Translations under genes and position numbers: made by a program
Notes under the pieces: model-generated
Told to the model about the DNA's origin: nothing
What the model saw: only the letters and a program-made list of their open reading frames with translations
Databases searched by the model: none
Shown: positions 1 through 8,041 of the stretch, piece by piece
Layout: each line of letters opens with the position of its first letter
How positions within the stretch are numbered: position 1 is the stretch's first letter
Source: Terriglobus sp. TAA 43
Lineage (GTDB): Bacteria > Acidobacteriota > Terriglobia > Terriglobales > Acidobacteriaceae
NCBI RefSeq assembly: GCF_000800015.1
Contig: NZ_JUGR01000001.1
Location: forward strand, 2,418,001-2,482,000
Direction of reading: 5' to 3'
DNA length: 64,000 nucleotides

Positions 1-1
1 C

Positions 2-784
2 CCTGCCGCGTCGCGGGTGAAGATGCTCGCCCAGCAGACACCTGCGTCCATCGTTTTCTTTGACATACTCCAGAATGGAGATCACCAACTCCACGATGTT
101 CCATTTCGGGAGCGGCGCGCGAGGCTGGAGCAAGTGCTTGCGGATGCTAAGCCTCCGATCCACCTGACACCCGCCACACAGGATCGTTCAATAGCAGAAG
201 ACTGGTTCACCCGCTTTGAAGGTGCCGGGCTGGATGGAGTCATTGCGAAACCACTGGAAGGCGCGTACACGCCAGACAAGCGCACCATGCTCAAGGTGAA
301 GCATGAACGCGATTGCGATTGCGTCGTAGCAGGTTTCCGATGGCATAAAGATGGAGAGAACGTAGCTGTTGGATCGCTGTTGCTGGGTCTGTATGACGAT
401 GCGGTGGCGCTGCAACACGTGGGTGTATGTGCAAGCTTCACTGCGACCAAGCGTAAGGAGCTGACAGAGTTCCTCGCACCGTATCGTGAGGATGCGTTAG
501 CTCATCATCCCTGGAAAAACTGGGCCGATGCCGCAGCGCAAGCGGGTGGCCGCATGCCCGGTGGACAATCGCGATGGAGTGGCGGCAAAGATCTTTCGTG
601 GGTGCCGCTACGAACTGAGTTGGTAGTAGAAGTCGCGTACGAACATATGCAGGGGGATCGCTTTCGCCATCTTGCACACTTTCGCAGATGGCGGCCAGAC
701 AAGGCGCCGAAGGACTGCACCTACGCACAACTCGAAACGGTACCACCGGCCGAGCTCATGCAGATCTTTCCCGAACGCACGTGA
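2..784 (+). CDS. ATP-dependent DNA ligase, LigC-like (C-terminal part)
   Basis: The frame is open to the left edge of the window, so the N-terminus with the AMP-accepting lysine lies outside. About 260 residues are visible. The end of the adenylation domain shows motif IV (DGVIAKP) and the motif V lysines (MLKVKHERDCD); an OB-fold follows and ends in AYEHMQGDRFRHLAHFRRW. This layout is typical of stand-alone ATP-dependent ligases of the mycobacterial LigC type, which seal nicks in non-homologous end joining or excision repair. The LigD-type polymerase encoded convergently just downstream supports an end-joining role. Its TGA stop abuts the stop of the next minus-strand gene (TGATCA), so the two genes share no spacer. 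Confidence 0.85.
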   Translation, partial: PAASRVKMLAQQTPASIVFFDILQNGDHQLHDVPFRERRARLEQVLADAKPPIHLTPATQDRSIAEDWFTRFEGAGLDGVIAKPLEGAYTPDKRTMLKVKHERDCDCVVAGFRWHKDGENVAVGSLLLGLYDDAVALQHVGVCASFTATKRKELTEFLAPYREDALAHHPWKNWADAAAQAGGRMPGGQSRWSGGKDLSWVPLRTELVVEVAYEHMQGDRFRHLAHFRRWRPDKAPKDCTYAQLETVPPAELMQIFPERT

Positions 785-952
785 TCAACGGTTGCGAAGC
801 AGGATCCAAAGCACAAGCACTACCACCAGCGTAATGAGGGCACCCCGCTGCCAGAAAAAGAAACCCGTGCGTGTGGAATAGCCCACAACAACACAGCCCG
901 TAAGCGACATACATCCGAGGAACAACGCTGACAGGACGGCAATCGGCTTCAT
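785..952 (-). CDS. Small lipoprotein / single-TM protein (55 aa)
   Basis: A 55-residue protein. It starts with a hydrophobic signal ending in a lipobox-like MSLTGC, then has a short polar stretch (VVVGYSTRTGFFFWQR) and a strongly hydrophobic C-terminal helix (ALITLVVVLVLWILLRN). Its ATG overlaps the TGA of the LigD-type polymerase (ATGA), so translation is probably coupled. Its stop abuts the stop of the convergent ligase. I do not recognise a named family. It may be a membrane-anchored peptide unrelated to repair that simply rides on the polymerase transcript. The overlap, a codon-clean frame and a plausible topology support it as a real gene. Confidence 0.6.
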   Translation of the reverse strand: MKPIAVLSALFLGCMSLTGCVVVGYSTRTGFFFWQRGALITLVVVLVLWILLRNR

Positions 953-2301
953 TGCTTACCCTCCGCTTCTGTACGCCACTCGCGCGTTGGATCGTCATCG
1001 GGGTCGGGCGCTTCCTGCGTTGGCCGCATCTCCTCTGGCACGTTTCGCAGATTCACCCGAATGCGATACCAGACGTAAGCTGATCCGCGCATGCGGTCGA
1101 CAAGTACGTCGTCCTCCGCCAGATGCTTCGCGGCTTCCGGGTATTTTTGTTTCCAACGATCCAGCCCAGCCTGTGCTGCTGCTTTATCCGTCGACTGCGC
1201 AATCACCAGCAGCGGCATGGTCGACTTTCTTCGTCCCGTGGCACGTGGCTTCTTTGCAGACGCGGCAGGGTCAACATCTTCTCCTTCTTTTGTGTCAGGC
1301 TTCTTCGCTTTGGATGGTTGAACCCGCTTGCCTTCATTCCACTGCTTCTTAAAGTGCGGAGGCCAAGGTGCGTCACCGATACCGTTCGCTTCATCGCGCG
1401 AAGCCATCTCAAGCAAGGCATTTAGTGAACCCGCATTTTGATCCATTGCCGCCTGCAGATCGCCGATTTTCGCGAAGCGCTCAGGCACCGTCAACACAGT
1501 GAACTTTGCCGGGTCACATTGCATGACCTCATCCCATGCAAGCGGCGTGCTCACACGCGCATCGGGCAGCGGACGCACGCTGTACGCACTGCATGTAGTG
1601 CGATCCTTCGCGTTCTGGTTGTAGTCCAGGAACACACCGTGGCGCTCTTCCTTCCACCATTTGCTGCTGGCCATGGGATGTCGCCGTTCCACCTCGCGAG
1701 CCAGTGCAGGCGCAGCACAACGAACATCTGTAAAGCTCCATTGCGGGTGGATGCGCACGTTGATATGAATGCCACGTGAGCCGCTGGTCTTGGGCCATCC
1801 CACCAAACCTGTTTCATCCAGAAGCGATTTCACCTGCATGGCAACGGAACACACATCATTCCACACGACGCCGGGCTGCGGATCGAGATCAATGCGGAGT
1901 TCATTGGGATGATCCAGATCGTCCGCAGTCACGGCGTGGGGATGCAGCTCAATGCACCCAAGGTTGACGATCCATGCAAGGCCCGCAGCATCGTCCACCA
2001 CTACTTCCTCTGCTGTGCGACCGGAAGGAAAACTGAGAGTCACCGTGCGCAACCAATCCGGTGTATCCGACGGCGCACGCTTCTGATAGAAGGGCTCCTT
2101 CTCCGCACCATCCACAAACCGCTTCAGCACAATAGGGCGGTTGCGGATACCGTTCAGCGCACCATCTGCGACGCTCAGGTAGTAGCGGACAATATCAATC
2201 TTGGAAAGCTGCACACCGCTTGTGAAGTATGGCTTCTGCGGATTGGAGATGCGTACACTTCGGCCCGCGACCTCAATCCACTCCTCTTCCGACTTAGCCA
2301 T
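949..2301 (-). CDS. LigD-type NHEJ polymerase (archaeo-eukaryotic primase fold)
   Basis: A 450-residue protein of the non-homologous end-joining polymerase/primase family, which fills gaps at double-strand breaks. Residues 1 to about 300 form the PolDom: IDLDPQ supplies the metal-binding aspartates, SGSRGIHI the nucleotide-binding Ser/His, and DYNQNAKDRTTCSAYSVR the C-terminal active-site block. A lysine-rich linker and a C-terminal extension of about 120 residues follow; the extension is not part of the core domain and I do not recognise it. In many bacteria this domain is fused to ligase in LigD; here ligase and polymerase are separate convergent genes. No Ku gene is in the window. The start at 2301 is an ATG facing a region shared with the small plus-strand gene at 2402. 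Confidence 0.85.
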   Translation of the reverse strand: MAKSEEEWIEVAGRSVRISNPQKPYFTSGVQLSKIDIVRYYLSVADGALNGIRNRPIVLKRFVDGAEKEPFYQKRAPSDTPDWLRTVTLSFPSGRTAEEVVVDDAAGLAWIVNLGCIELHPHAVTADDLDHPNELRIDLDPQPGVVWNDVCSVAMQVKSLLDETGLVGWPKTSGSRGIHINVRIHPQWSFTDVRCAAPALAREVERRHPMASSKWWKEERHGVFLDYNQNAKDRTTCSAYSVRPLPDARVSTPLAWDEVMQCDPAKFTVLTVPERFAKIGDLQAAMDQNAGSLNALLEMASRDEANGIGDAPWPPHFKKQWNEGKRVQPSKAKKPDTKEGEDVDPAASAKKPRATGRRKSTMPLLVIAQSTDKAAAQAGLDRWKQKYPEAAKHLAEDDVLVDRMRGSAYVWYRIRVNLRNVPEEMRPTQEAPDPDDDPTREWRTEAEGKQ

Positions 2302-2401
2302 GTGTATTCCTCTTGTGATTCATGGGATGCGCAGGGGGCACAATGGGGTTTGGTTGGCATAAGATTCCGACACAACTGGTAAAACTTGGTACCTAGGTGT
2401 A

Positions 2402-2578
2402 ATGAACGACGACACAGCACGCGACGTAACACTGGATATGTCTGCGCTTAACGCGAAAAATGTGCAGGCATATACCGACGGCAACACACCGAAGGATCTG
2501 CGGGTTGGCAACGGCAATAACGGATCGCTGCATCTTGCTGCAGGTGGCGGCGCGTTACTCATCTTGCAACCGGAGTAG
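2402..2578 (+). CDS. Hypothetical protein (58 aa)
   Basis: Short open frame from ATG to TAG, divergent from the polymerase gene. The product is polar, then ends in a Gly/Ala-rich beta-like stretch (LHLAAGGGALLILQPE). That ending resembles the last strands of beta-sandwich domains that cap glycoside hydrolases, so this may be a remnant of a larger gene rather than an independent one. No signal peptide or motif is visible. No function is assigned. Confidence 0.35.
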   Translation: MNDDTARDVTLDMSALNAKNVQAYTDGNTPKDLRVGNGNNGSLHLAAGGGALLILQPE

Positions 2579-2608
2579 AACGAGGTTCACCACCGAACGG
2601 AGCGGCCG

Positions 2609-3019
2609 ATGATACTGGCGTGGTGCATCGCGACAACAGTTTGTGCGGCGGCGATGGCAGCGATTCTGTTGACTCCGTCTGTCCTGCGCAGCAGCGGGAA
2701 GCTGTCCATTGCGAAGTTGTGGCTGCTAACTCTGCTTGTGATCCCAGGGCAGGTGCTTCCGCCCATTCTGCTGTGGCTTGCATGGAAAAGAACCTACTAC
2801 ATCATCCCGTTCCTGGGGCCGCCCATCCGAGTTGGGATGGCAGCCGTAGTGTGGGCAGTCTGTGCGCTGTTTTTCAGCTATCTTCCGGCCGCCGTCTACG
2901 CGTTATGCGGACGGTGTCACTGGTTCTGGCTACTGGTGCATCCCATCGAAACCTTCAGAATGCTCTGGAGGCAGTGTGGCACCGACCACGAAATTAAGTT
3001 GCAGAAAAACGTCGATTAG
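2609..3019 (+). CDS. Hypothetical membrane protein (136 aa)
   Basis: A 136-residue protein with about four hydrophobic segments (roughly residues 3-25, 36-60, 72-96 and 98-112) and a short basic/acidic cytoplasmic-looking tail. The ATG at 2609 follows a purine-poor region, so the start is not certain. It ends in a TAG that overlaps the stop of a possible tiny gene on the other strand. I recognise no family. It is kept because the hydrophobicity pattern is consistent and no better frame covers the interval. Confidence 0.5.
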   Translation: MILAWCIATTVCAAAMAAILLTPSVLRSSGKLSIAKLWLLTLLVIPGQVLPPILLWLAWKRTYYIIPFLGPPIRVGMAAVVWAVCALFFSYLPAAVYALCGRCHWFWLLVHPIETFRMLWRQCGTDHEIKLQKNVD

Positions 3020-3135
3020 ACGGAGTGAGCGCCTCGCTTGGCTGCATCGCGCAACACACTGGCGATGAGACAAGGAAGGATCACCGTAACTGCAACACCT
3101 GAGAAAAGCAGAAGCAAAGCATCCATAGGAGCCAT
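3016..3135 (-). CDS. Possible single-TM micro-protein (39 aa)
   Basis: This lies in the 318-base interval between the membrane protein and the transglycosylase. The frame stays open further upstream to 3525, but that would run into the mltD-like gene. An ATG at 3135 preceded by AAAGGGG gives a 39-residue product with one clean hydrophobic helix (ALLLLFSGVAVTVILPCLIA) and a basic tail (RDAAKRG). It converges with the neighbouring gene, with stops overlapping. Evidence is limited to topology and the ribosome-binding site, so it may be spurious. Confidence 0.3.
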   Translation of the reverse strand: MAPMDALLLLFSGVAVTVILPCLIASVLRDAAKRGAHSV

Positions 3136-3337
3136 CCACCCCTTTAAAGTCATCTGCCTGGCTGTACGCCAGAACAGCCAACAGCATCGCGTCGGATTCA
3201 CACGATGCGGAATCGCACAAAAGCCTACCGCGATACACCATCCGTAATCAACTGCTAACACCTTCGGGGCACCACATTCTGTGAAAGACCGAAGATGCGC
3301 CAATCCTGTAGCCGCCGATACAATGGCGGGAGTGCCG

Positions 3338-5083
3338 ATGATCCAGCTTTCGTCCCGAATCCGACCCCTCGTGGCCATAGCGGCTTCGGCATGCACCGTA
3401 TTCCTGCTGGGATGTCCGCAACAGCAGACAGCGGCAAAACCTCCCGCGAACTCCACCGCGCCGGCGCTTCCAAAAACTGTGGGAGGCAACAATGCGCAAA
3501 CGGCCGAGCAGACGAATCCTCGCATCGCAAGCCTTATCCAGCAGGTAGATCGCTCGTATCGCAGCGGTGTGCAGAACTATCGTGCGGGCAATCTGGACGG
3601 GGCACGTAGTGATTTCGATCACGCCGTCGACCTGATGTTGACCAGCGGCCTTGATATCAAATCTGACTCCACGCTGAGCGACGAATTTGAGCGCACAGTA
3701 GACGCGGTCAACTCCCTGGAAATGGACGCGTTGAAGCAAGGCAACGGCTTCTCACCCAAGCAGGAAGAGACTCCGTTGGAAGCCGCCAACGACCTGACCT
3801 TCTCAGACGCCACACCGGAACAAACCGCCAGCCTGAAAAGCACGCTGAACACGACATCGGATTTGCCGCTGGTCATCAATCCCGAAGTCGCGGGCTACAT
3901 CAACGCCTTTGCCAATTCCCGCTCTTTCACGGCTCATATGCGCGCCTCGCTGGAGCGCCTGGGCAAGTACAAGGACATGATGCAGGGAGTGCTGCGCGAA
4001 CAGGGCGTCCCGCAGGACATGATCTATCTGGCCGTCGCGGAATCCGGCTTCCAGCCGCAGGCCATGAATGCTTCCAGCGGAGCGGGCGGCATGTGGCAGT
4101 TCATGCCCTTCAAAGGCGCTTACGGCCTGGAGCGCAACGGCTACTTCGACGAGCGTTTTGATCCGGAAAAGAGCACGCGCGCATACGCCAAGTACATGAA
4201 GGGTCTCTACGATCAGTTTGGCGACTGGTATCTGGCCATGGGCGGGTACGACTGGGGCCCAGGCAACATGCAACGCGCCGTGCAACGCACCGGCTATGCC
4301 GACTACTGGGAGCTCTATCGCCGCAACGCCATGCCGCGCGAGACGAAAAACTACGTTCCGCAGATTCTGGCGGCAATCCTGATGGCGAAGAACCCGGAGA
4401 AGTATGGCCTGACCGATCTGCATCCGGCGGCTCCGGTCCTCTACGACACAGTCACCGTGGATTACGCCATGGATCTGCACCTGGCGGCTGATATCACCGG
4501 TGCCAGCATGACAGACCTAGTTGGCCTGAACCCTGCGCTACTGCGGCTGAGCACTCCCGACGGGATTCCGTTTGACCTGCACATTCCGAAGGGTGCAAAG
4601 GACAACTTCAACGAGCGCATCGCCGCCATTCCCGTGGAAAAACGTACCTCGTGGCGCTTCCACGAAGTCGTCGCCGGGGAGTCGCTGGACAAGGTAGCGC
4701 AGCTTTACAAGGTGAACGGCGCGGACATTCTGGCAGCGAACGACCTACCAGCGAACTCCGCTGTGGAAGAAGGCGATGATCTGGTGATTCCTGTGGTCTC
4801 CGCCACCTCCAGCAATCTGCATCCGCTGCAGTACACCACGCGCCGCGGAGACACGCTGGTGACCGTGGCCGATCGGTTCAACGTGACAACGGAAAATCTC
4901 CGCCAGTGGAATCACCTGGGTTCCAGCACATTGCCTGTGGGGCGCAAGATTTATGTGGCAGAGCCTGTGCGCCTGGCGCCGGGCGCTCGCGGACATAAGG
5001 CAAAAGCCGCGCCTGCAAAGGGAAAATCTACGGCATCCCATTCAACAGCGAAGAAGACAAGCAGCCGCAAGAAAACGAAATAA
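3338..5083 (+). CDS. mltD: Membrane-bound lytic murein transglycosylase D-like lipoprotein with LysM repeats
   Basis: A 581-residue lipoprotein that should cleave peptidoglycan glycan strands in the periplasm (GH23, forming 1,6-anhydro ends). The signal peptide ends in FLLGC. A helical segment follows, then the SLT domain: catalytic Glu in YLAVAESGFQPQ, the SGAGGMWQFMP loop, and GGYDWGPGN further on, all typical of MltD. Two LysM domains lie at the C-terminus (about residues 430-480 and 495-545), followed by a Lys/Ala-rich tail. The ATG at 3338 is preferred over upstream ATGs at 3281 and 3323 because it has GGGAG at good spacing and puts the signal peptide at the N-terminus. Confidence 0.88.
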   Translation: MIQLSSRIRPLVAIAASACTVFLLGCPQQQTAAKPPANSTAPALPKTVGGNNAQTAEQTNPRIASLIQQVDRSYRSGVQNYRAGNLDGARSDFDHAVDLMLTSGLDIKSDSTLSDEFERTVDAVNSLEMDALKQGNGFSPKQEETPLEAANDLTFSDATPEQTASLKSTLNTTSDLPLVINPEVAGYINAFANSRSFTAHMRASLERLGKYKDMMQGVLREQGVPQDMIYLAVAESGFQPQAMNASSGAGGMWQFMPFKGAYGLERNGYFDERFDPEKSTRAYAKYMKGLYDQFGDWYLAMGGYDWGPGNMQRAVQRTGYADYWELYRRNAMPRETKNYVPQILAAILMAKNPEKYGLTDLHPAAPVLYDTVTVDYAMDLHLAADITGASMTDLVGLNPALLRLSTPDGIPFDLHIPKGAKDNFNERIAAIPVEKRTSWRFHEVVAGESLDKVAQLYKVNGADILAANDLPANSAVEEGDDLVIPVVSATSSNLHPLQYTTRRGDTLVTVADRFNVTTENLRQWNHLGSSTLPVGRKIYVAEPVRLAPGARGHKAKAAPAKGKSTASHSTAKKTSSRKKTK

Positions 5084-5109
5084 ACGCCACAGTTAGGAAT
5101 CCGTGTCGT

Positions 5110-6279
5110 TTACGGAGTTCCCTCAGGCTTGCCGTTGCCCGGCACGTGCGATGTAAGTTGTTTGGTGACAAATTCCCGGATCAAGTTCTGCATCGCACGT
5201 CCACCAATGCCGATGGCAGCATTCTGGAAGATCAGGCCAGCTCCCCGATCGTTCGCGGGATAGTACAGGTTCGATAGAGCGCCCGAACTGAGATTGCCCA
5301 GCAGATAGGCGTAGTTCGGCATCGTCGTGCCTTTGTCGCTTCTCGCAATGAACGCAGAGCCTATCGCATGAAATGCGCGCGACCGTGTTGATCCGGAACC
5401 CTGATAGAAATAGCGGGGATCCTGACGAAACATTGAGGCAAAAACCGCCCGGCCTAACAATTCGCCGGTACGCCCGTTTGCAAACTGCGCTCCCCAGCGT
5501 TTGGCGTATCCCTCTGCGCCTTGACCAAAATCGGAGTGGGTATCTGCCGCCTGCTGAATCCCCGCGGCAATGCTGACTTCGACAAAAGTCATGGGATCGA
5601 ACATCTTATGCAACGCCAGCTTGTACTTCTGCTTTGCGTTCATGGGCGCCGCATCCCACACAAAACTGACGTAGAAGTTAGGAAAAAGACCGAACACGCG
5701 CTGTTGTTCCTGCGCGCGGATCTGTTCTTCGGCAATAACTTCTGTCGGCCGCACAGTAATCTCGGTTGCGTCGGATGCCACTGTCAGCCGGACCGGCGGA
5801 GCCTCCAGAGCCTCCCCCTCCGCCACGGTGAGGCGCTCGGTAACAGTCTGGGAGAAGCCCTTTCGTTCCACGAAAAGTCGATAGTTTCCTCCTGGGATGC
5901 CGTGAAACTGGAAAACGCCACCTTCATCCGTCGTCCCACTCTTGTAGAGCTCGCCTCCCTCTCCCAGTAGTTCGACCGTAGCACCCGGGATTCCAGCCAT
6001 ATCGCTATCCGTAACCGTCCCGGCAAGGGTCGCATTGCCTTGTGCAAGAGGTACGGGAGCCGGCCGGCGGCTTTGGTCAGCTCTCGAGGCGTTCTGTGGT
6101 GCAGGCGCATCAGGCAGCCCCTTAACGACGGCTCCGGCGATTTGCGTCTGTGCGTGTACCTGCAAGACGGCCGTTCCAGTGGGAACCAAAGCCAACAGAA
6201 TCAGCATTCGAAGCGTACGGTACGCAGCCAGTTTCGACTGCTTCTTCACTGCGTTAATGTGCCGCATCTTTGTCTGCAA
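5110..6279 (-). CDS. Carboxypeptidase-regulatory-like domain secreted protein
   Basis: A 389-residue exported protein. A basic N-terminus and hydrophobic signal (about residues 20-44) precede a low-complexity linker. Then comes a carboxypeptidase-regulatory-like (CnaB/TonB-plug-associated) beta domain (about residues 83-160: AGTVTDSDMAGIPGATVELLG and GIPGGNYRLFVERKGF). The C-terminal 200 residues contain FVSFVW and FANGRTGELLG-type stretches seen in an acidobacterial family of unknown role, possibly outer-membrane associated. A TTG start at 6279 is taken because GGGAGAAG precedes it at 6-7 bases; an ATG at 6267 is the alternative. No enzyme residues are seen. Confidence 0.65.
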   Translation of the reverse strand: MQTKMRHINAVKKQSKLAAYRTLRMLILLALVPTGTAVLQVHAQTQIAGAVVKGLPDAPAPQNASRADQSRRPAPVPLAQGNATLAGTVTDSDMAGIPGATVELLGEGGELYKSGTTDEGGVFQFHGIPGGNYRLFVERKGFSQTVTERLTVAEGEALEAPPVRLTVASDATEITVRPTEVIAEEQIRAQEQQRVFGLFPNFYVSFVWDAAPMNAKQKYKLALHKMFDPMTFVEVSIAAGIQQAADTHSDFGQGAEGYAKRWGAQFANGRTGELLGRAVFASMFRQDPRYFYQGSGSTRSRAFHAIGSAFIARSDKGTTMPNYAYLLGNLSSGALSNLYYPANDRGAGLIFQNAAIGIGGRAMQNLIREFVTKQLTSHVPGNGKPEGTP

Positions 6280-6320
6280 ACTACTTCTCCCGCTGGGCCG
6301 ATTCAGATAGACCGCTCCTT

Positions 6321-6360
6321 TATTTTGACGTACTGCGTCGTATTTTGGCGTTTTTTGACG
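6321..6360. repeat. Helically phased 10-bp near-repeats upstream of lpdA
   Basis: Four consecutive 10-mers each begin with T and end in CG: TATTTTGACG, TACTGCGTCG, TATTTTGGCG and TTTTTTGACG. Three of them match TWTTTTGRCG closely. They lie in the 280-base divergent region between the carboxypeptidase-regulatory gene and lpdA. The 10-bp phasing would place the motif on one face of the helix, as for a cooperatively bound regulator. Confidence 0.4.
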
Positions 6361-6561
6361 TCACATCATCCAAGTTTTCACCAGAGATTTGTTTGGGCAC
6401 TACCAACGTTCAAATAAGGCGCAGGAACAGAGGTTTCGGTGTCGAACGAGTCAAAAAGGGGAAGGCGTACTCTAATATCAGGGCGTGGACCAAGGTCTAC
6501 GCGGCAGCCGGGCCACCCGGGAGAACTCGTGGCATCGGGTCTGCGATCTGGAGAAAGATTC

Positions 6562-7980
6562 GTGGCAGAGACCATCTTTGATGTGGCCGTGATCGGCGGC
6601 GGCCCTGCAGGTTATTCGTGCGCATTTCGCGCGGCACAGTATGGATTGAAAGTTGCTCTGATTGAGCTAAGCGACAAGCTGGGCGGTACTTGCCTCCACG
6701 TGGGCTGTGTCCCAACAAAGGCAATGTTGCATTCCGCAGAAATCTTCGACCACGCCAACGAAGCCACCGTGTACGGCATCGACGGCATTGGCAATGGCAC
6801 CGTGAACTGGCCGCAGGTGCTGAAGCGCAAGCAGGCCATTATCGACAAGCATGTGGGTGGCCTGCAGTACCTGGTCAAGAAGAACAAGGTCACGCTCGTC
6901 CGCGGCACCGGCAAACTGACCGGCCCAGCGAAGAACGGCGTGCACACCGTTGATGTGGAGTTTGAAGGTAAGAAGCAGCAGGTACAGACGAAGAAGATCG
7001 TTCTGGCCACCGGCAGCGACGCTCGCATGATCCCCGGCTATACCGCCAGCGACAAGATTCTGACGAACATCGAAATCCTCTCGCTCGACAAGCTGCCGAA
7101 GTCGCTCGTCGTCATCGGCTCAGGCGCTGTAGGCGTTGAGTTCGCTTCGGTCTTCAAGAGCTTCAACTCAGAAGTGACCATCATCGAAATGGCGGAACGC
7201 CTGGTTCCCGTGGAAGATGCCGATATCTCGAAGGAGTTTCTGCGCCAGTACAAGAAGCGCGGCATGGACTGCCACGTATCCGCGAAGGTTAACAAAATTG
7301 AAGAGACCAAAACCGGCGTGAAGGTCCACTTCACCACCAGCGACGGCAAGGACAACATCAAGGAAGCCGAAAAGGTTCTCGTCGCCATTGGACGCGCACC
7401 TCGTACCGCCGCTCTGAACCTGGAATCGACGAAAGTCGAACTGGACCGCACCGCCATCAAGGTTGACCAGTATCAGCAGACCGCTGAACCGGGCATCTAC
7501 GCGATCGGCGACATCGTCTCAGGTCTGCCTCTGCTGGCCCACTCCGGTAGCATGAGTGGCGCAGTTGCCGCAGCACACATCGCTGGCAAGTATGCCCGTC
7601 CGGTCAACCGTCTGCGCATCCCCGGCTGCACTTACTGCGAACCGCAGATTGGCAGCGTTGGCCTGACGGAAGCAGCCGCCAAGGCCGCTGGACACGAAGT
7701 GAAGGTAGGCAAGTTCCCGCTCGCGGGCAACTCCAAGGCTACAATCCTCAACGCTCATGACGGTTTCGTGAAGGTCGTCGCGGATGCCAAGTACGGCGAA
7801 ATCCTCGGCGTACACATCATCGGCCCCTTCGCCACGGAACTCATCGCGGAAGCAGTCGTTGCCATGGACGCTGAGATGACAGTGGAAGAACTGATGTACA
7901 CCGTCCACGCGCATCCCACGCTGAGCGAGAGCCTGCTCGACGGCTACTCGGCTGTGTACGGCATGTCGCTAAACGCATAA
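6562..7980 (+). CDS. lpdA: Dihydrolipoyl dehydrogenase (E3)
   Basis: A 472-residue flavoprotein that reoxidises dihydrolipoamide on E2 subunits using NAD+. The FAD motif is IGGGPAG (residues 11-17). The redox disulphide is GGTCLHVGC (Cys44 and Cys49). The NAD-binding motif is VIGSGAVGVEF. The dimer-interface HAHPTLSE carries the catalytic His/Glu pair. The GTG at 6562 with GGAGA upstream is chosen because the family begins at this point; the frame runs 41 codons further upstream but that extension is unlike the family. The gene clusters with lipB and an E2 gene, so it likely serves 2-oxo acid dehydrogenase complexes. Confidence 0.93.
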   Translation: MAETIFDVAVIGGGPAGYSCAFRAAQYGLKVALIELSDKLGGTCLHVGCVPTKAMLHSAEIFDHANEATVYGIDGIGNGTVNWPQVLKRKQAIIDKHVGGLQYLVKKNKVTLVRGTGKLTGPAKNGVHTVDVEFEGKKQQVQTKKIVLATGSDARMIPGYTASDKILTNIEILSLDKLPKSLVVIGSGAVGVEFASVFKSFNSEVTIIEMAERLVPVEDADISKEFLRQYKKRGMDCHVSAKVNKIEETKTGVKVHFTTSDGKDNIKEAEKVLVAIGRAPRTAALNLESTKVELDRTAIKVDQYQQTAEPGIYAIGDIVSGLPLLAHSGSMSGAVAAAHIAGKYARPVNRLRIPGCTYCEPQIGSVGLTEAAAKAAGHEVKVGKFPLAGNSKATILNAHDGFVKVVADAKYGEILGVHIIGPFATELIAEAVVAMDAEMTVEELMYTVHAHPTLSESLLDGYSAVYGMSLNA

Positions 7981-8003
7981 CGCATAACGCATCGACAGAA
8001 ACA

Positions 8004-8040
8004 GTGAAGCCCGCATCGCAATGGTGCGGGTTTCACTATT
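8004..8040. terminator. Bidirectional intrinsic terminator
   Basis: GTGAAGCCCGCA at 8004-8015 pairs with TGCGGGTTTCAC at 8025-8036 (one G-U) around a 9-base loop. It sits between the convergent ends of lpdA and the DUF1684 gene and can serve both. Confidence 0.75.
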
Positions 8041-8041
8041 T

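Noticed and set aside
3281-3337. N-terminal extension of the MltD-like lipoprotein
   Set aside because: It would put 19 polar residues before the signal peptide; ATG 3338 has a ribosome site and gives a normal lipoprotein start.
6439-6561. 41-codon N-terminal extension of lpdA
   Set aside because: Basic, low-complexity and not part of the dihydrolipoyl dehydrogenase family; GTG 6562 fits the family start and has a ribosome site.
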